Of a DNA stretch of 64,000 nucleotides, positions 1-8,023 are shown one piece after another; the first letter of the stretch is position 1, and each line of letters opens with the position of its first letter. The notes under the pieces are model-generated. The model saw only the letters and a program-made list of their open reading frames with translations, was not told the DNA's origin and searched no databases. Origin of the DNA: Devosia ureilytica (GTDB taxonomy: Bacteria > Pseudomonadota > Alphaproteobacteria > Rhizobiales > Devosiaceae); the NCBI RefSeq assembly GCF_024273195.1, contig NZ_JAMZCU010000003.1, forward strand, positions 248,001 through 312,000, given 5' to 3'. The position numbers were made by a program, and so were the translations under genes.

Positions 1-1475
1 GACGAATAACGCCCGTCCACCACCTTTTCGGCGGTGCCGGTCTTGCCACCCGCCCGATAGCCCTGCGCGGCCTTGTTCATCTGCGAGCCGGAGCCTTCGA
101 GGGCATTAAGGCGCATCAGATAGCGCATGGAATCGCTGGTTTCGGGGCTGATGACCCGCTCGTACAGCGCCTCGGCCTCGGCGATGTCGCGCTTGTAGAG
201 CGTGGGCGCGATGTAGTTGCCGCCATTGGCGAAGGCAGCATAGGCGGTGACCATGTGCAGCGGCGACACCGACAGGCCGTGGCCGAACGACGCGGTGGCG
301 GCTCCAACCTCGGAGAGTTCCTTGGGCACCGTGGGAACGCGCATTTCAGGCAGCTCGAAGTCAACGCGCTCGTCAAATTTCATGCGCCCCAGAAACGCGC
401 GGAAATTGTCCTTGCCCAGCGTCTGCATGATGCGGATCGTGCCGATATTGGACGAGTACTTATAGACTTCGGGCAGCGTCAGGATGCGATGCTTGCCGTG
501 GAAATCATCGATGGTGTAGCGCCCGAAACGGATGCCATAGCGCGCATCGAACTGGTCGGTTATGGCCACCGAACCACTATCGAGGGCACCGGCTATGGTC
601 ACGGTCTTGAAGATCGAGCCGGGCTCGAAGATGCCGGCGGTGATTCGATTAAAGCTGTCCTTGACCAGCGCTGTCGCTGGCTCGTTCGGATTGAAATCGG
701 GCACCGAGGCAAGGGCAATGACCTCGCCGGTGTGGATGTCCATCATCACGCCCGCAGCAGCAATGGCCTGGTAGCGCGTCATCGCATCCACCAGCTGCTC
801 GTGCATCACATGCTGCACCCGCATATCGACGGACAGCTCCACCGGCGTCAGCGCATTGCCACGCGCCAGGCCAAGGTCCTGCAATAGCGCCACGGACTCG
901 CTGTCCATGTGGCGCTCGATGCCGGCAATGCCCTGGTTGTCCACATTCGTCGAGCCGAGCACATGCGCGGCCTCGTTCATGGCTGGGTAAAAACGCTTGG
1001 ATTCGGTGATGAAATCGACGCCGGGAATGCCCAGTCGCATGACCGCGTCCTGAATTGCCGGCGTCAGCTCGCGCCGCACCCAGACAAAGCCCTGATCACC
1101 GCTCAGCCGGTTGCGCAGCCAGGTCTCGTCGAGATCGGGCAGCACCGAGCGCAGAGCGCTGACCGCCTCCTCGACATCGATGATCCGACGCGGTTCGGCA
1201 TAGAGTGATGGCACGCGGATATCGACGGCCATTTCGAGGCCATTACGATCCAGAATGGGCGGGCGGGTCGCGGTAATGAGGTCGCGTGCCTGGCCCTCGA
1301 TGGTCTGGTCGGTCTCAACCATGCCCAATTGCACCAGACGACCGCCGACCAGACCAAAGCCAAGCACCACGGCCAGGATCATCCAGCGAATGCGCGCCTG
1401 GGTCAGGTTGCCGCGCTGCTTGCGGGCGCCTTCGAGCGCAATGGTGGGGGCGAAATCTTCGGTAGCGACGGCCAT
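1..1475 (-). CDS. ftsI: Peptidoglycan D,D-transpeptidase FtsI (PBP3), 3' end cut by window edge
   Basis: Septal class B penicillin-binding protein that cross-links peptidoglycan during division. The reading frame starts MAVATEDFAPTIALEG, followed by one membrane anchor (about residues 32-52) and a periplasmic dimerisation region. All three penicillin-binding motifs are visible: SxxK as EPGSIFKT (near residue 286), SxN as YSSNIGT, and KTG as GGKTGTAEK close to the window edge. The ATG at 1475 overlaps the stop of the upstream ftsL-like gene (TAATG), so the two are translationally coupled. Its place after rsmH and ftsL is the normal order of the dcw cluster. The C-terminal end lies outside the window. 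Confidence 0.95.
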   Translation of the reverse strand, partial: MAVATEDFAPTIALEGARKQRGNLTQARIRWMILAVVLGFGLVGGRLVQLGMVETDQTIEGQARDLITATRPPILDRNGLEMAVDIRVPSLYAEPRRIIDVEEAVSALRSVLPDLDETWLRNRLSGDQGFVWVRRELTPAIQDAVMRLGIPGVDFITESKRFYPAMNEAAHVLGSTNVDNQGIAGIERHMDSESVALLQDLGLARGNALTPVELSVDMRVQHVMHEQLVDAMTRYQAIAAAGVMMDIHTGEVIALASVPDFNPNEPATALVKDSFNRITAGIFEPGSIFKTVTIAGALDSGSVAITDQFDARYGIRFGRYTIDDFHGKHRILTLPEVYKYSSNIGTIRIMQTLGKDNFRAFLGRMKFDERVDFELPEMRVPTVPKELSEVGAATASFGHGLSVSPLHMVTAYAAFANGGNYIAPTLYKRDIAEAEALYERVISPETSDSMRYLMRLNALEGSGSQMNKAAQGYRAGGKTGTAEKVVDGRYS

Positions 1476-1858
1476 TATTCGATCCCTTCCATCTGCAAGA
1501 TGGCATCAATTGGGTCGATACCATCTGCAATGGCGGCAAAGAGCGCATCCATGCCCGCCGTGTCGGGCGCGACCGGGCGCATCGGCAGGCCGGCGAAGGA
1601 CCCGAACTGCTGCTGCTGCACCGGCCCAATGGCCAGTTCGACCTGGTGGCGTTGCACAATGGGGTCGATATGACCGGGCTGGTTGAGCACCGCCCAGTCG
1701 GCCTTGAGCAGCGACAGCTGGCCTTCCTGATCATCGATCTGGGCGATGAGCGCCGTGCGTTCCGACGCAGTTCCCTCAATCGAGAACTTGAGCGCATAGA
1801 CGCCTGCCAGCAGAGCGACCGAAGCAAACAGCAGGAAAATGTTGAGATTGCGGATCAT
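1475..1858 (-). CDS. ftsL: FtsL-like cell division protein
   Basis: A 127-residue single-pass membrane protein: a short cytoplasmic start (MIRNLN), one hydrophobic segment (about residues 7-24), then a helical, probably coiled-coil stretch (residues 30-60). The tail is low-complexity and proline-containing. Size, topology and position between rsmH and ftsI match FtsL, which with FtsB and FtsQ activates FtsW/FtsI at the septum. FtsL sequences diverge strongly, so the name rests mainly on topology and gene order. The start overlaps the rsmH stop by 4 bases (ATGA). Confidence 0.82.
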   Translation of the reverse strand: MIRNLNIFLLFASVALLAGVYALKFSIEGTASERTALIAQIDDQEGQLSLLKADWAVLNQPGHIDPIVQRHQVELAIGPVQQQQFGSFAGLPMRPVAPDTAGMDALFAAIADGIDPIDAILQMEGIE

Positions 1859-2856
1859 GCGGCACCCCGGATTTGAGGAACGCCGAGGCCTTTGAGATCG
1901 ACGGGGCGCGCCACTTCGCCGGTCCGTGTGCCGCTACGCAACACGGCGGAACGAGCCCGGGGATTGCGCGCCAGCTCGGCCGCACCGGATTTGACGGCCT
2001 TGGACACATGGCTCCAGCGGCGCGGCGCGACCTCGAGCTGCGGCAGGTGGCGCGAGGCGGCAGGGCCACCCTTTTCGGGATCGAAGAAGCGCTTGACGAT
2101 GCGGTCCTCAAGCGAATGGAAGGCGACCACAGCGATCCGTCCGCCCTCGGTCAAAAGTCGCTCGGCCGCGAAGAGACCTTCGACCAGCTGATCAAACTCG
2201 CCATTGACGGCAATGCGCAGCGCCTGAAAGGAGCGCGTGGCCGGATGGGCGTCGCCCGGCTTGCGGCCAATGGCCTTCTCGATAATGCGCGCCAGCTCCA
2301 GCGTCGTCGTTATCGGCGCCTCCTCGCGCGCGGCAACGATGAACTGGGCGATGCGGCGGGACTTGCGCTCTTCGCCATAGGCATAGAGCAGATTGGCCAG
2401 ATCCTCGGCATCAAGCTCGTTGACGAGGTCAGCGGCACTCGTCCCCGAGCGGCTCATGCGCATGTCGAGCGGCCCGTCGCGCATGAAGGAGAAACCGCGA
2501 TCAGCCTGGTCAAGCTGCATCGAGGAAACGCCGATATCGAGGACGACGGCGTCAATTGGCCCATGGTCAGCGACCAGGGTATCCAGCTCGGAAAATGTGC
2601 CCGGCACGAAGGTGAAGCTCTGGGGGAAGGCCTGCTGCAGCGCCTCGACATGCGGGGCAACTGACGGATCGCGGTCGATACCGATGACCTTGGCACCCGC
2701 TTCGAGCAACGCTCGCGAATAGCCACCCGCCCCGAAAGTGCCATCGACAATGCGACAACCATCGACCGGCGAAAGGGCCGACAGCACTTCCTCCAGCAGT
2801 ACGGGCACATGCGGACCGCCCGGAACATCGGTATCGGGCAGGGAACGCTTGCCCAT
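1855..2856 (-). CDS. rsmH: 16S rRNA (cytosine(1402)-N(4))-methyltransferase RsmH (MraW)
   Basis: A 333-residue enzyme, normal length for the family. It methylates N4 of C1402 in the 16S rRNA decoding centre using SAM. The N-terminal HVPVLLEEVL and the SAM-binding GTFGAGGYSRALLE are typical, as are VLDIGVSSMQLD, RGFSFMRDGPLDMRM and the C-terminal FHSLEDRIVKRFF. It is the first gene of the dcw segment here. The regulator gene mraZ, usually directly upstream, is absent: the 204-base gap leads instead to a divergent sensor kinase, so this gap should carry the dcw promoter. Confidence 0.97.
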   Translation of the reverse strand: MGKRSLPDTDVPGGPHVPVLLEEVLSALSPVDGCRIVDGTFGAGGYSRALLEAGAKVIGIDRDPSVAPHVEALQQAFPQSFTFVPGTFSELDTLVADHGPIDAVVLDIGVSSMQLDQADRGFSFMRDGPLDMRMSRSGTSAADLVNELDAEDLANLLYAYGEERKSRRIAQFIVAAREEAPITTTLELARIIEKAIGRKPGDAHPATRSFQALRIAVNGEFDQLVEGLFAAERLLTEGGRIAVVAFHSLEDRIVKRFFDPEKGGPAASRHLPQLEVAPRRWSHVSKAVKSGAAELARNPRARSAVLRSGTRTGEVARPVDLKGLGVPQIRGAA

Positions 2857-3060
2857 ATCCGCTACTACTCCACTCCGGCCAGAACGGGCCGGTTACATAA
2901 ACTCGCTGCCGATCTTGCATGGCGACGCTTAAGATTCTGTTTCCCATTCGCGGTCGGTGCAAATGGCAACAATGTCGCCGAAAACCGCCTTTGGATTAAT
3001 CTATGCATATTGCCCTTCGCGCAGGTTCGGGCGAAGAAGTCAGGCCACTCGAGGACCACC

Positions 3061-4557
3061 ATGCCGATAACCAGCAAGACTTTTGTGCGGTCCACAGCCC
3101 TGCTGCTGCTTGTCGGCTTGCTGGCGCTGCTGGGCATCGTTGGCACGACGCTATGGCTGGGCGAGAGAACGCAGGTCTATTTCAACGAGGTGATCGAGGC
3201 GCGCGAGGCGCGGACTGCCACTGTTGATCTGCGCAACCTCCTCCAGGAAGCCATTGTCAACCAGCGTGGCTACATCATCACTCTCGATGAAGCCTATCTC
3301 GCCCGCTACCAAGCGGCCGTCCCGCCAATCGACGAACGACTGGCTGCGCTCGAAGCCATTCTGGCGCCTTATCCGCAGGCCGCCGAACCGGTGAACCAAT
3401 TGCGCCAGGACATCGCCTTCAAGCTTTCTGAGATGGCGCGGATCGTTGGCCTGGTGCAGAGCGGGCAGAACCAGGAAGCGGAGGAAATCATCCGCGTTGA
3501 TACAGCCAAAGAGGCGATGGACCGGGCAGGAGCGTTCTTTACCGGCCTGATCAACGCGGCCGACGCGCGCCTTGAACAGGGCGCCGCCGACCAGCGCGCC
3601 ACAGCCGACCTCCTGCGCATCGTCTCCCTGGTTGGGGCCATCGTGATCTTTGCGGTCATTGGCGGCGCCATCTGGGCGGTTCTGAGCTACACCCAGGAAT
3701 TGGCCAATGCCCGCCGCGCCGTCGAGGAGGCCAACTCGGGCCTGGAGGCGCGGGTCAAGGAGCGCACCGCCGATCTTGGCAAGGCCAATGAGGAAATCCA
3801 GCGCTTCGCCTATATCGTCACGCACGACCTTCGGGCGCCGTTGGTCAACATCATGGGCTTTACCGCGGAACTGGAAACCAGTGTCGGAGCGGTCAGATCC
3901 TATATGGAGGCACAGCCCCCGGCAGAAGCCGATCCGATTGCCGAAGAGGCGCGCCTCGCCGCAACCCAAGATCTGCCCGAGGCAATTACCTTCATCCGCG
4001 CCGCCACGCGCAAAATGGATGGGCTGATCAACGCCATTCTCAAGATTTCGCGCGAGGGCCGCCGCCGATTGAACCCCGAGCCGGTTGAGTTGAGCGAAGT
4101 CGCCGAAACGGGCGCCGCTGCCGTTCACCACCAGATATCCGAGAGCGACGGCGAGATCACCACCGACATTCGCGTCGGCAAGCTGATCACCGACCGCCTG
4201 TCGCTCGAGCAGATCCTGGGCAACCTGCTCGACAATGCTATCAAGTATCAGGAACCAGAACGCCCCCTGCGGGTTAGTATCAGGGCGCGCCATGTACCGG
4301 GCAATCGAGTGGTCATTGAAGTCGAGGACAATGGGCGTGGCATTGCCGACGCAGACCATGAACGCGTGTTCGAGCTGTTCCGGCGCTCAGGGTCGCAAAC
4401 CAGTCCCGGTGAGGGCATCGGGCTGGCCCATGTCCGTACAATTGTACGCAGTCTGGGTGGCGACATTACCTTGACCTCCACTCTGGGTGAGGGCACCACG
4501 TTTATCATCAATCTGCCGCGCGACTCGCGCAGCTATCTGGGGAGTTTCGGCGCATGA
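3061..4557 (+). CDS. Membrane sensor histidine kinase with CHASE3-like input domain
   Basis: A 498-residue kinase. I chose the ATG at 3061, which follows GAGGA and begins directly before the first membrane segment (MPITSKTFVRSTALLLL); a longer upstream frame has no such support. Two membrane segments (about residues 11-33 and 184-210) flank a helical periplasmic region resembling CHASE3. A coiled linker leads to the HisKA H-box THDLRAPL (His near 255), the N-box NLLDNAIKYQ (near 388), and the ATP-lid motifs VEDNGRGI and GEGIGLAHV. The stop overlaps the next response-regulator gene by 4 bases, so that protein is the likely phosphate acceptor. The signal cannot be read from the sequence. Confidence 0.92.
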   Translation: MPITSKTFVRSTALLLLVGLLALLGIVGTTLWLGERTQVYFNEVIEAREARTATVDLRNLLQEAIVNQRGYIITLDEAYLARYQAAVPPIDERLAALEAILAPYPQAAEPVNQLRQDIAFKLSEMARIVGLVQSGQNQEAEEIIRVDTAKEAMDRAGAFFTGLINAADARLEQGAADQRATADLLRIVSLVGAIVIFAVIGGAIWAVLSYTQELANARRAVEEANSGLEARVKERTADLGKANEEIQRFAYIVTHDLRAPLVNIMGFTAELETSVGAVRSYMEAQPPAEADPIAEEARLAATQDLPEAITFIRAATRKMDGLINAILKISREGRRRLNPEPVELSEVAETGAAAVHHQISESDGEITTDIRVGKLITDRLSLEQILGNLLDNAIKYQEPERPLRVSIRARHVPGNRVVIEVEDNGRGIADADHERVFELFRRSGSQTSPGEGIGLAHVRTIVRSLGGDITLTSTLGEGTTFIINLPRDSRSYLGSFGA

Positions 4558-4997
4558 ACAATGCACGGCCCGTGACCATCATCATGGTCGAAGACGACGA
4601 AGGGCATGCCCGCCTCATCGAGAAGAATATCCGGCGCGCCGGCGTTGCCAACGAAATCGTGCCCTTCGCCAATGGCACCGACGCGCTCGCCTATCTGCTC
4701 GGGCCGGATGGTTCGGGACTGGCCAACAAGGGCCGGCAACTGCTGGTGCTACTCGATCTCAACCTGCCGGACATGACCGGCATCGACATCCTTGAGAAGG
4801 TCAAGAGCAACGAGCACACCAAGCGCTCGCCGGTCGTGGTCCTGACGACGACTGACGACCAGCGCGAAATTCAGCGCTGCTATGATCTGGGCGCCAATGT
4901 CTATATCACCAAGCCGGTGGACTACGAGGGCTTCGCCAACGCCATCAAGCAGTTGGGGCTATTCTTTTCGGTCATGCAGATCCCTGAGGCCGAATAG
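4554..4997 (+). CDS. Single-domain response regulator (Rcp1/CheY-like)
   Basis: A 147-residue stand-alone receiver without an output domain. The acidic pocket is MVEDDEGHAR, the phospho-acceptor Asp is in LLDLNLPDMTG (near residue 68), the Thr is in VVLTTTDD, and the Lys is in YITKPVDY. Its length and the loop before the Asp resemble receivers paired with phytochrome-type kinases (Rcp1-like), but the partner kinase here has no phytochrome domain. It is coupled to the kinase upstream by an ATGA overlap and lies 7 bases before the next gene. It probably passes phosphate on within this three-gene module. Confidence 0.92.
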   Translation: MNNARPVTIIMVEDDEGHARLIEKNIRRAGVANEIVPFANGTDALAYLLGPDGSGLANKGRQLLVLLDLNLPDMTGIDILEKVKSNEHTKRSPVVVLTTTDDQREIQRCYDLGANVYITKPVDYEGFANAIKQLGLFFSVMQIPEAE

Positions 4998-5004
4998 TCA
5001 AAAA

Positions 5005-6036
5005 ATGCCGAGCCGCACGCCACATGTCCTCTACATTGACGACGATCCGGGCCTGTCTCGGCTCGTCGAGAAGGCCATGCTGCGCCGTGGTTATGTTTTC
5101 GAGCACGCCGCGACCGGCGAGGCCGGCCTGGAAATCATCCTGCGCGGTGGCGTCGATGTGGTCGCTCTTGACCACTACCTACCCACCGGAACCGGCCTTG
5201 ACGTGCTCAAGGGCATGGAAGGCATGGAGGATCACCCTTCGGTCGTCTATTGCACCGGGTCCGAGGAGACGGCCATCGCCGTGGCCGCCCTGAAGTCTGG
5301 CGCGACTGACTTTGTGCCCAAGACGCTGTCCGAAGAATTCATGGAGTTGCTGGTCGCCTCCATCGATCACGCGATTGATCACGTGCGCCTCAACCGCGCC
5401 AAGGCCAAGGCGGAGCGCGAGGTCTATGAAGCGCGTGAGCGGGCCGAAATGCTGCTCGGCGAGGTCAATCACCGCGTCGCCAATTCGCTGGCCATGGTTG
5501 CCGCCCTTGTTGGTCTGCAGGCCAATGCCGTCGAGGACATCGAGGCCAAGCGTGCGCTCTCGGAGACGCAGGCCCGCATCCAGGCCATCGCCGGTGTGCA
5601 TCGCCACCTGTACACCTCCGACGACGTCCGCACGGTGCAGGTGGGCGACTACCTCAACAGCCTCGTTGGCGAACTGGAAAACACGTTGCAGGCCGACGGA
5701 CGAACAGCCAGCATCCGTGTCGAGGTCGAGGGCTTTCCCATGCCCACCGAGAAGGTCGCTTCACTCGGTGTCATCGTCACCGAACTGGTCACCAATGCCC
5801 TCAAATATGCCTATGTTGACCGCGCTCCGGGCGAAGTTCGCGTTCACATGAAGCGCGAAAGCAATCAGGTCCGCCTGACGGTGGAGGACGACGGCATCGG
5901 CTGGGGCGGCACCGGCCAGCCCCAGGGCACCGGCCTGGGGAGCCGTATCGTCAAGGCCATGGCGCATAGCCTCGAAGCCAGCGTCGCCTATGGCGAAGGG
6001 CCAGGCACGAAGGTGCTGGTCACCTTCGAGGCCTGA
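5005..6036 (+). CDS. Receiver domain fused to an HWE/HisKA_2-type histidine kinase
   Basis: A 343-residue soluble protein with reversed architecture: receiver first, kinase second. The receiver (residues 1-120) has LYIDDDPGLS, the phospho-Asp in VVALDHYLPTG and Lys in FVPKTLSE. A coiled linker leads to the HisKA_2 H-box GEVNHRVANSLAMVAALVGLQ (His near 156) and an ATPase domain with VTELVTNALKYAY, VEDDGIGW and GTGLGSRIV. I start at the ATG at 5005 because it begins just before the receiver fold (MPSRTPHVLYIDDD). There is no membrane segment. In Alphaproteobacteria such kinases can serve general stress responses, but no PhyR, NepR or EcfG gene is in this window. Confidence 0.9.
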   Translation: MPSRTPHVLYIDDDPGLSRLVEKAMLRRGYVFEHAATGEAGLEIILRGGVDVVALDHYLPTGTGLDVLKGMEGMEDHPSVVYCTGSEETAIAVAALKSGATDFVPKTLSEEFMELLVASIDHAIDHVRLNRAKAKAEREVYEARERAEMLLGEVNHRVANSLAMVAALVGLQANAVEDIEAKRALSETQARIQAIAGVHRHLYTSDDVRTVQVGDYLNSLVGELENTLQADGRTASIRVEVEGFPMPTEKVASLGVIVTELVTNALKYAYVDRAPGEVRVHMKRESNQVRLTVEDDGIGWGGTGQPQGTGLGSRIVKAMAHSLEASVAYGEGPGTKVLVTFEA

Positions 6037-6064
6037 TCGCCACGCGTTCGCAGACCCACTTGCC

Positions 6065-7090
6065 TCACCCCGCAATGTCCGCTGCATGCCCGGCGAGGCG
6101 CAGTGGAGCTTCGGCCACCGGCATCACCACCACGACATCGCCGGCCTTGGTCTCGGTTTCGACATAGCGATGCGCCTCAGCGATGCGGGCCAAGGGAAAT
6201 GTCCTGTCGGTGACGGGGCGAACGGCCCCCTGTTCCAATAGAGCATTGAGAATTTCCAGGTCCCCACGCTTGTCGAGTTCAGGCCGCAGGCCGGTCGTTG
6301 CCAGCTTGCCGCGTTTACCGCCGCGCTGCCCACCGGTCAGCATCAGCCAGAAAATGCCCCAGCTTGGCACCGTGGTCAGATAGATCCCGCCCTGCTTGAG
6401 CGCCGCCGCGCTGCGAGCATGGCTCGACTTACCCACCGCGTCGAAAATCACATCAAAGCTGTCCCGCCGTCGGGTGAAGTCCTCTGCATGCCGGTCGATG
6501 AAATGGTCTGCGCCCAGCGCCCGCGCCAATGTCTCATGCCGTGCCGATGCCACCGCGGTCACCTCGGCTCCGAAATACCGCGCGAGTTGAATGGCCACGG
6601 CGCCAATACTGCTGCCCGCGCCATTGATCAGCACCCGATCACCCGGCTTGACCTTGCCTTCGTCACGGATGAACGGCATGGCGGTGAGATAGGCATAACT
6701 CAAGCCGCCAAGGGGCACGAGATCCTGCCCAGGGGGCGCCTTGACCATCGCCCCGGCCTCCTTGAGGCACGCGTATTCCGCCATGCCGCCCAAGTTGGCG
6801 CCCGCCGACCCATGAACCCGGTCGCCAACGGAAAACTGCGTCACCTTCGGACCGACTGCCGCGACCACACCGGCGATATCATCACCAAGCACGTCGATCT
6901 TCGGGCGGAACAGTCCGGCAAACAGGCGAACGATGAACGGGTCGGCCTTTCGAAAGGCACAGTCAGCGAGGGTGACAGTGCTGGCATGCACCTGAACCAG
7001 CACCTCATCGTCCCCTGGAACGGGAGTCGGACGTTCCTGAATAGTGATGACCTCCGGGCCACCATAGCGCCTTTGCGCGGCAACTTTCAT
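6065..7090 (-). CDS. NAD(P)-dependent MDR oxidoreductase, quinone-reductase-like
   Basis: A 341-residue medium-chain dehydrogenase/reductase. The N-terminal GroES-like domain contains GDDIAGVVAAVG and the dinucleotide fold shows INGAGSSIGAVAIQLARYFGAEVTAVAS. Cysteines for a structural zinc site are missing, which points to the zinc-free quinone-oxidoreductase branch rather than a zinc alcohol dehydrogenase. The start is preceded by GGAG. It is transcribed toward the two-component module and has no linked pathway gene, so the substrate is unknown. Confidence 0.88.
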   Translation of the reverse strand: MKVAAQRRYGGPEVITIQERPTPVPGDDEVLVQVHASTVTLADCAFRKADPFIVRLFAGLFRPKIDVLGDDIAGVVAAVGPKVTQFSVGDRVHGSAGANLGGMAEYACLKEAGAMVKAPPGQDLVPLGGLSYAYLTAMPFIRDEGKVKPGDRVLINGAGSSIGAVAIQLARYFGAEVTAVASARHETLARALGADHFIDRHAEDFTRRRDSFDVIFDAVGKSSHARSAAALKQGGIYLTTVPSWGIFWLMLTGGQRGGKRGKLATTGLRPELDKRGDLEILNALLEQGAVRPVTDRTFPLARIAEAHRYVETETKAGDVVVVMPVAEAPLRLAGHAADIAG

Positions 7091-7176
7091 TTGGTTTCAC
7101 TCCATGCTGTGGGCGTGCACGGTCGATGACCGCAAAGTGCCCAAACGTCCTGATCGGTTCGATTATTGATTTGCAG

Positions 7177-7413
7177 TCAGGCCTGATCCGGCCCGGGCGG
7201 CACCCACTGGAACACTTCCACCAGGGGCACGCCGAAGGCATGAGCGATGCGGAAGGCCACTTCCAGCGAGGGCGAATAACGGCCCTGCTCGATGGCGACG
7301 ATGGTCTGGCGCGTTACCCCAACCTGCTCTGCCAGAGCCGCCTGGGTCATCTCCCCGGCGTGAAAACGCAGGGTGCGAATATTGTTGGTGACGTTCGGTT
7401 GTCCCTTCCCCAT
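7177..7413 (-). CDS. Small XRE-family (Cro/CI-like) transcriptional regulator
   Basis: A 78-residue protein that is nearly all helix-turn-helix: [28 protein letters not shown] is the XRE fold. The start chosen, [15 protein letters not shown], lies 4 bases after the stop of the membrane-protein gene, so the two form an operon. Pairs of a short XRE protein and a small four-helix membrane protein recur in bacteria. The regulator probably represses its own operon through the inverted repeat at 7892-7925. Confidence 0.9.
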   Translation of the reverse strand: MGKGQPNVTNNIRTLRFHAGEMTQAALAEQVGVTRQTIVAIEQGRYSPSLEVAFRIAHAFGVPLVEVFQWVPPGPDQA

Positions 7414-7417
7414 GGCA

Positions 7418-7846
7418 CTACATCGTCCGGTAGTAATAGAGCTCGGAAAGGGCATTGATGGTGCCACCCACAACCGGGGCCACGAACAGCGCATAGATCG
7501 CCAGATTGGCGTCAACGCCCAACGCCAGCGGGATCAGCGCCAGCGCCGCGAGGATCGAAGTTGCGATGCCGCTGTTGCGCAGGCTGCGCGCAGCAACCGC
7601 ATGGTCGCGTTCGTCGGCCGGCTCGTCACGCAGCTCAGCGCCCTGCGCAATGGAGACCAGGATCGCGCCGATGATCGTCCCAAAAATGTTGAACCCGATC
7701 ATCCCGCCGACCGCCCAGAGCAGTTTTGTGGCAACTTCGGCCGTCGTGCCGGTGGCGCCGCCATTAAGGGCGTCCCAACCCAGCCAACCGCCGATGGCCA
7801 CTACACCGAGCAATTGCACGCCGGCCATCATCTCTTTGAACGTCAT
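7418..7846 (-). CDS. Small integral membrane protein, partner of the XRE regulator
   Basis: A 142-residue protein with four predicted membrane helices (about residues 7-28, 40-65, 92-110 and 115-135) and a short charged loop between helices 2 and 3 ([20 protein letters not shown]). The end is YYYRTM. It starts after GGGAG and is first in the operon with the XRE regulator. Topology resembles uncharacterised families such as DUF2178. No catalytic motif is visible and the function is unknown. Confidence 0.82.
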   Translation of the reverse strand: MTFKEMMAGVQLLGVVAIGGWLGWDALNGGATGTTAEVATKLLWAVGGMIGFNIFGTIIGAILVSIAQGAELRDEPADERDHAVAARSLRNSGIATSILAALALIPLALGVDANLAIYALFVAPVVGGTINALSELYYYRTM

Positions 7847-7876
7847 TTCGGTGCACTCCCGTTTGCCTCAACGGAA

Positions 7877-7925
7877 CAAGTATGCCAAAGCCGACATCAT
7901 GTCAATTAATTCATACACGATGTCG
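7877..7925 (-). promoter_or_regulatory. Promoter and probable operator of the membrane protein-XRE operon
   Basis: On the minus strand TTGACA (7900-7905) and TACTTG (7877-7882) are spaced by 17 bases. An inverted repeat with 11-base arms, one mismatch (7892-7902 and 7915-7925, arm CGACATCATGT), surrounds the -35 box. A dimeric regulator bound there would block RNA polymerase, which fits autorepression by the XRE protein. The assignment is inferred from position. Confidence 0.6.
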
Positions 7926-7982
7926 TAAAGTCCATTCACCGTCGGATTTCTGGGGCTGACCTGGAGGATGAAACCATGCTCG

Positions 7983-8013
7983 AAAAAGCAACGGCCGGGA
8001 AAGGTCCCGGCCG
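7983..8013 (-). terminator. Intrinsic terminator of the nspC-dehydrogenase operon
   Basis: The stem CGGCCGGGA / TCCCGGCCG (7992-8013, 4-base loop) is followed on the minus strand by a short T-run (TTGCTTTTT). It sits 11 bases beyond the dehydrogenase stop codon. Confidence 0.75.
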
Positions 8014-8023
8014 CTTGTCTTGA

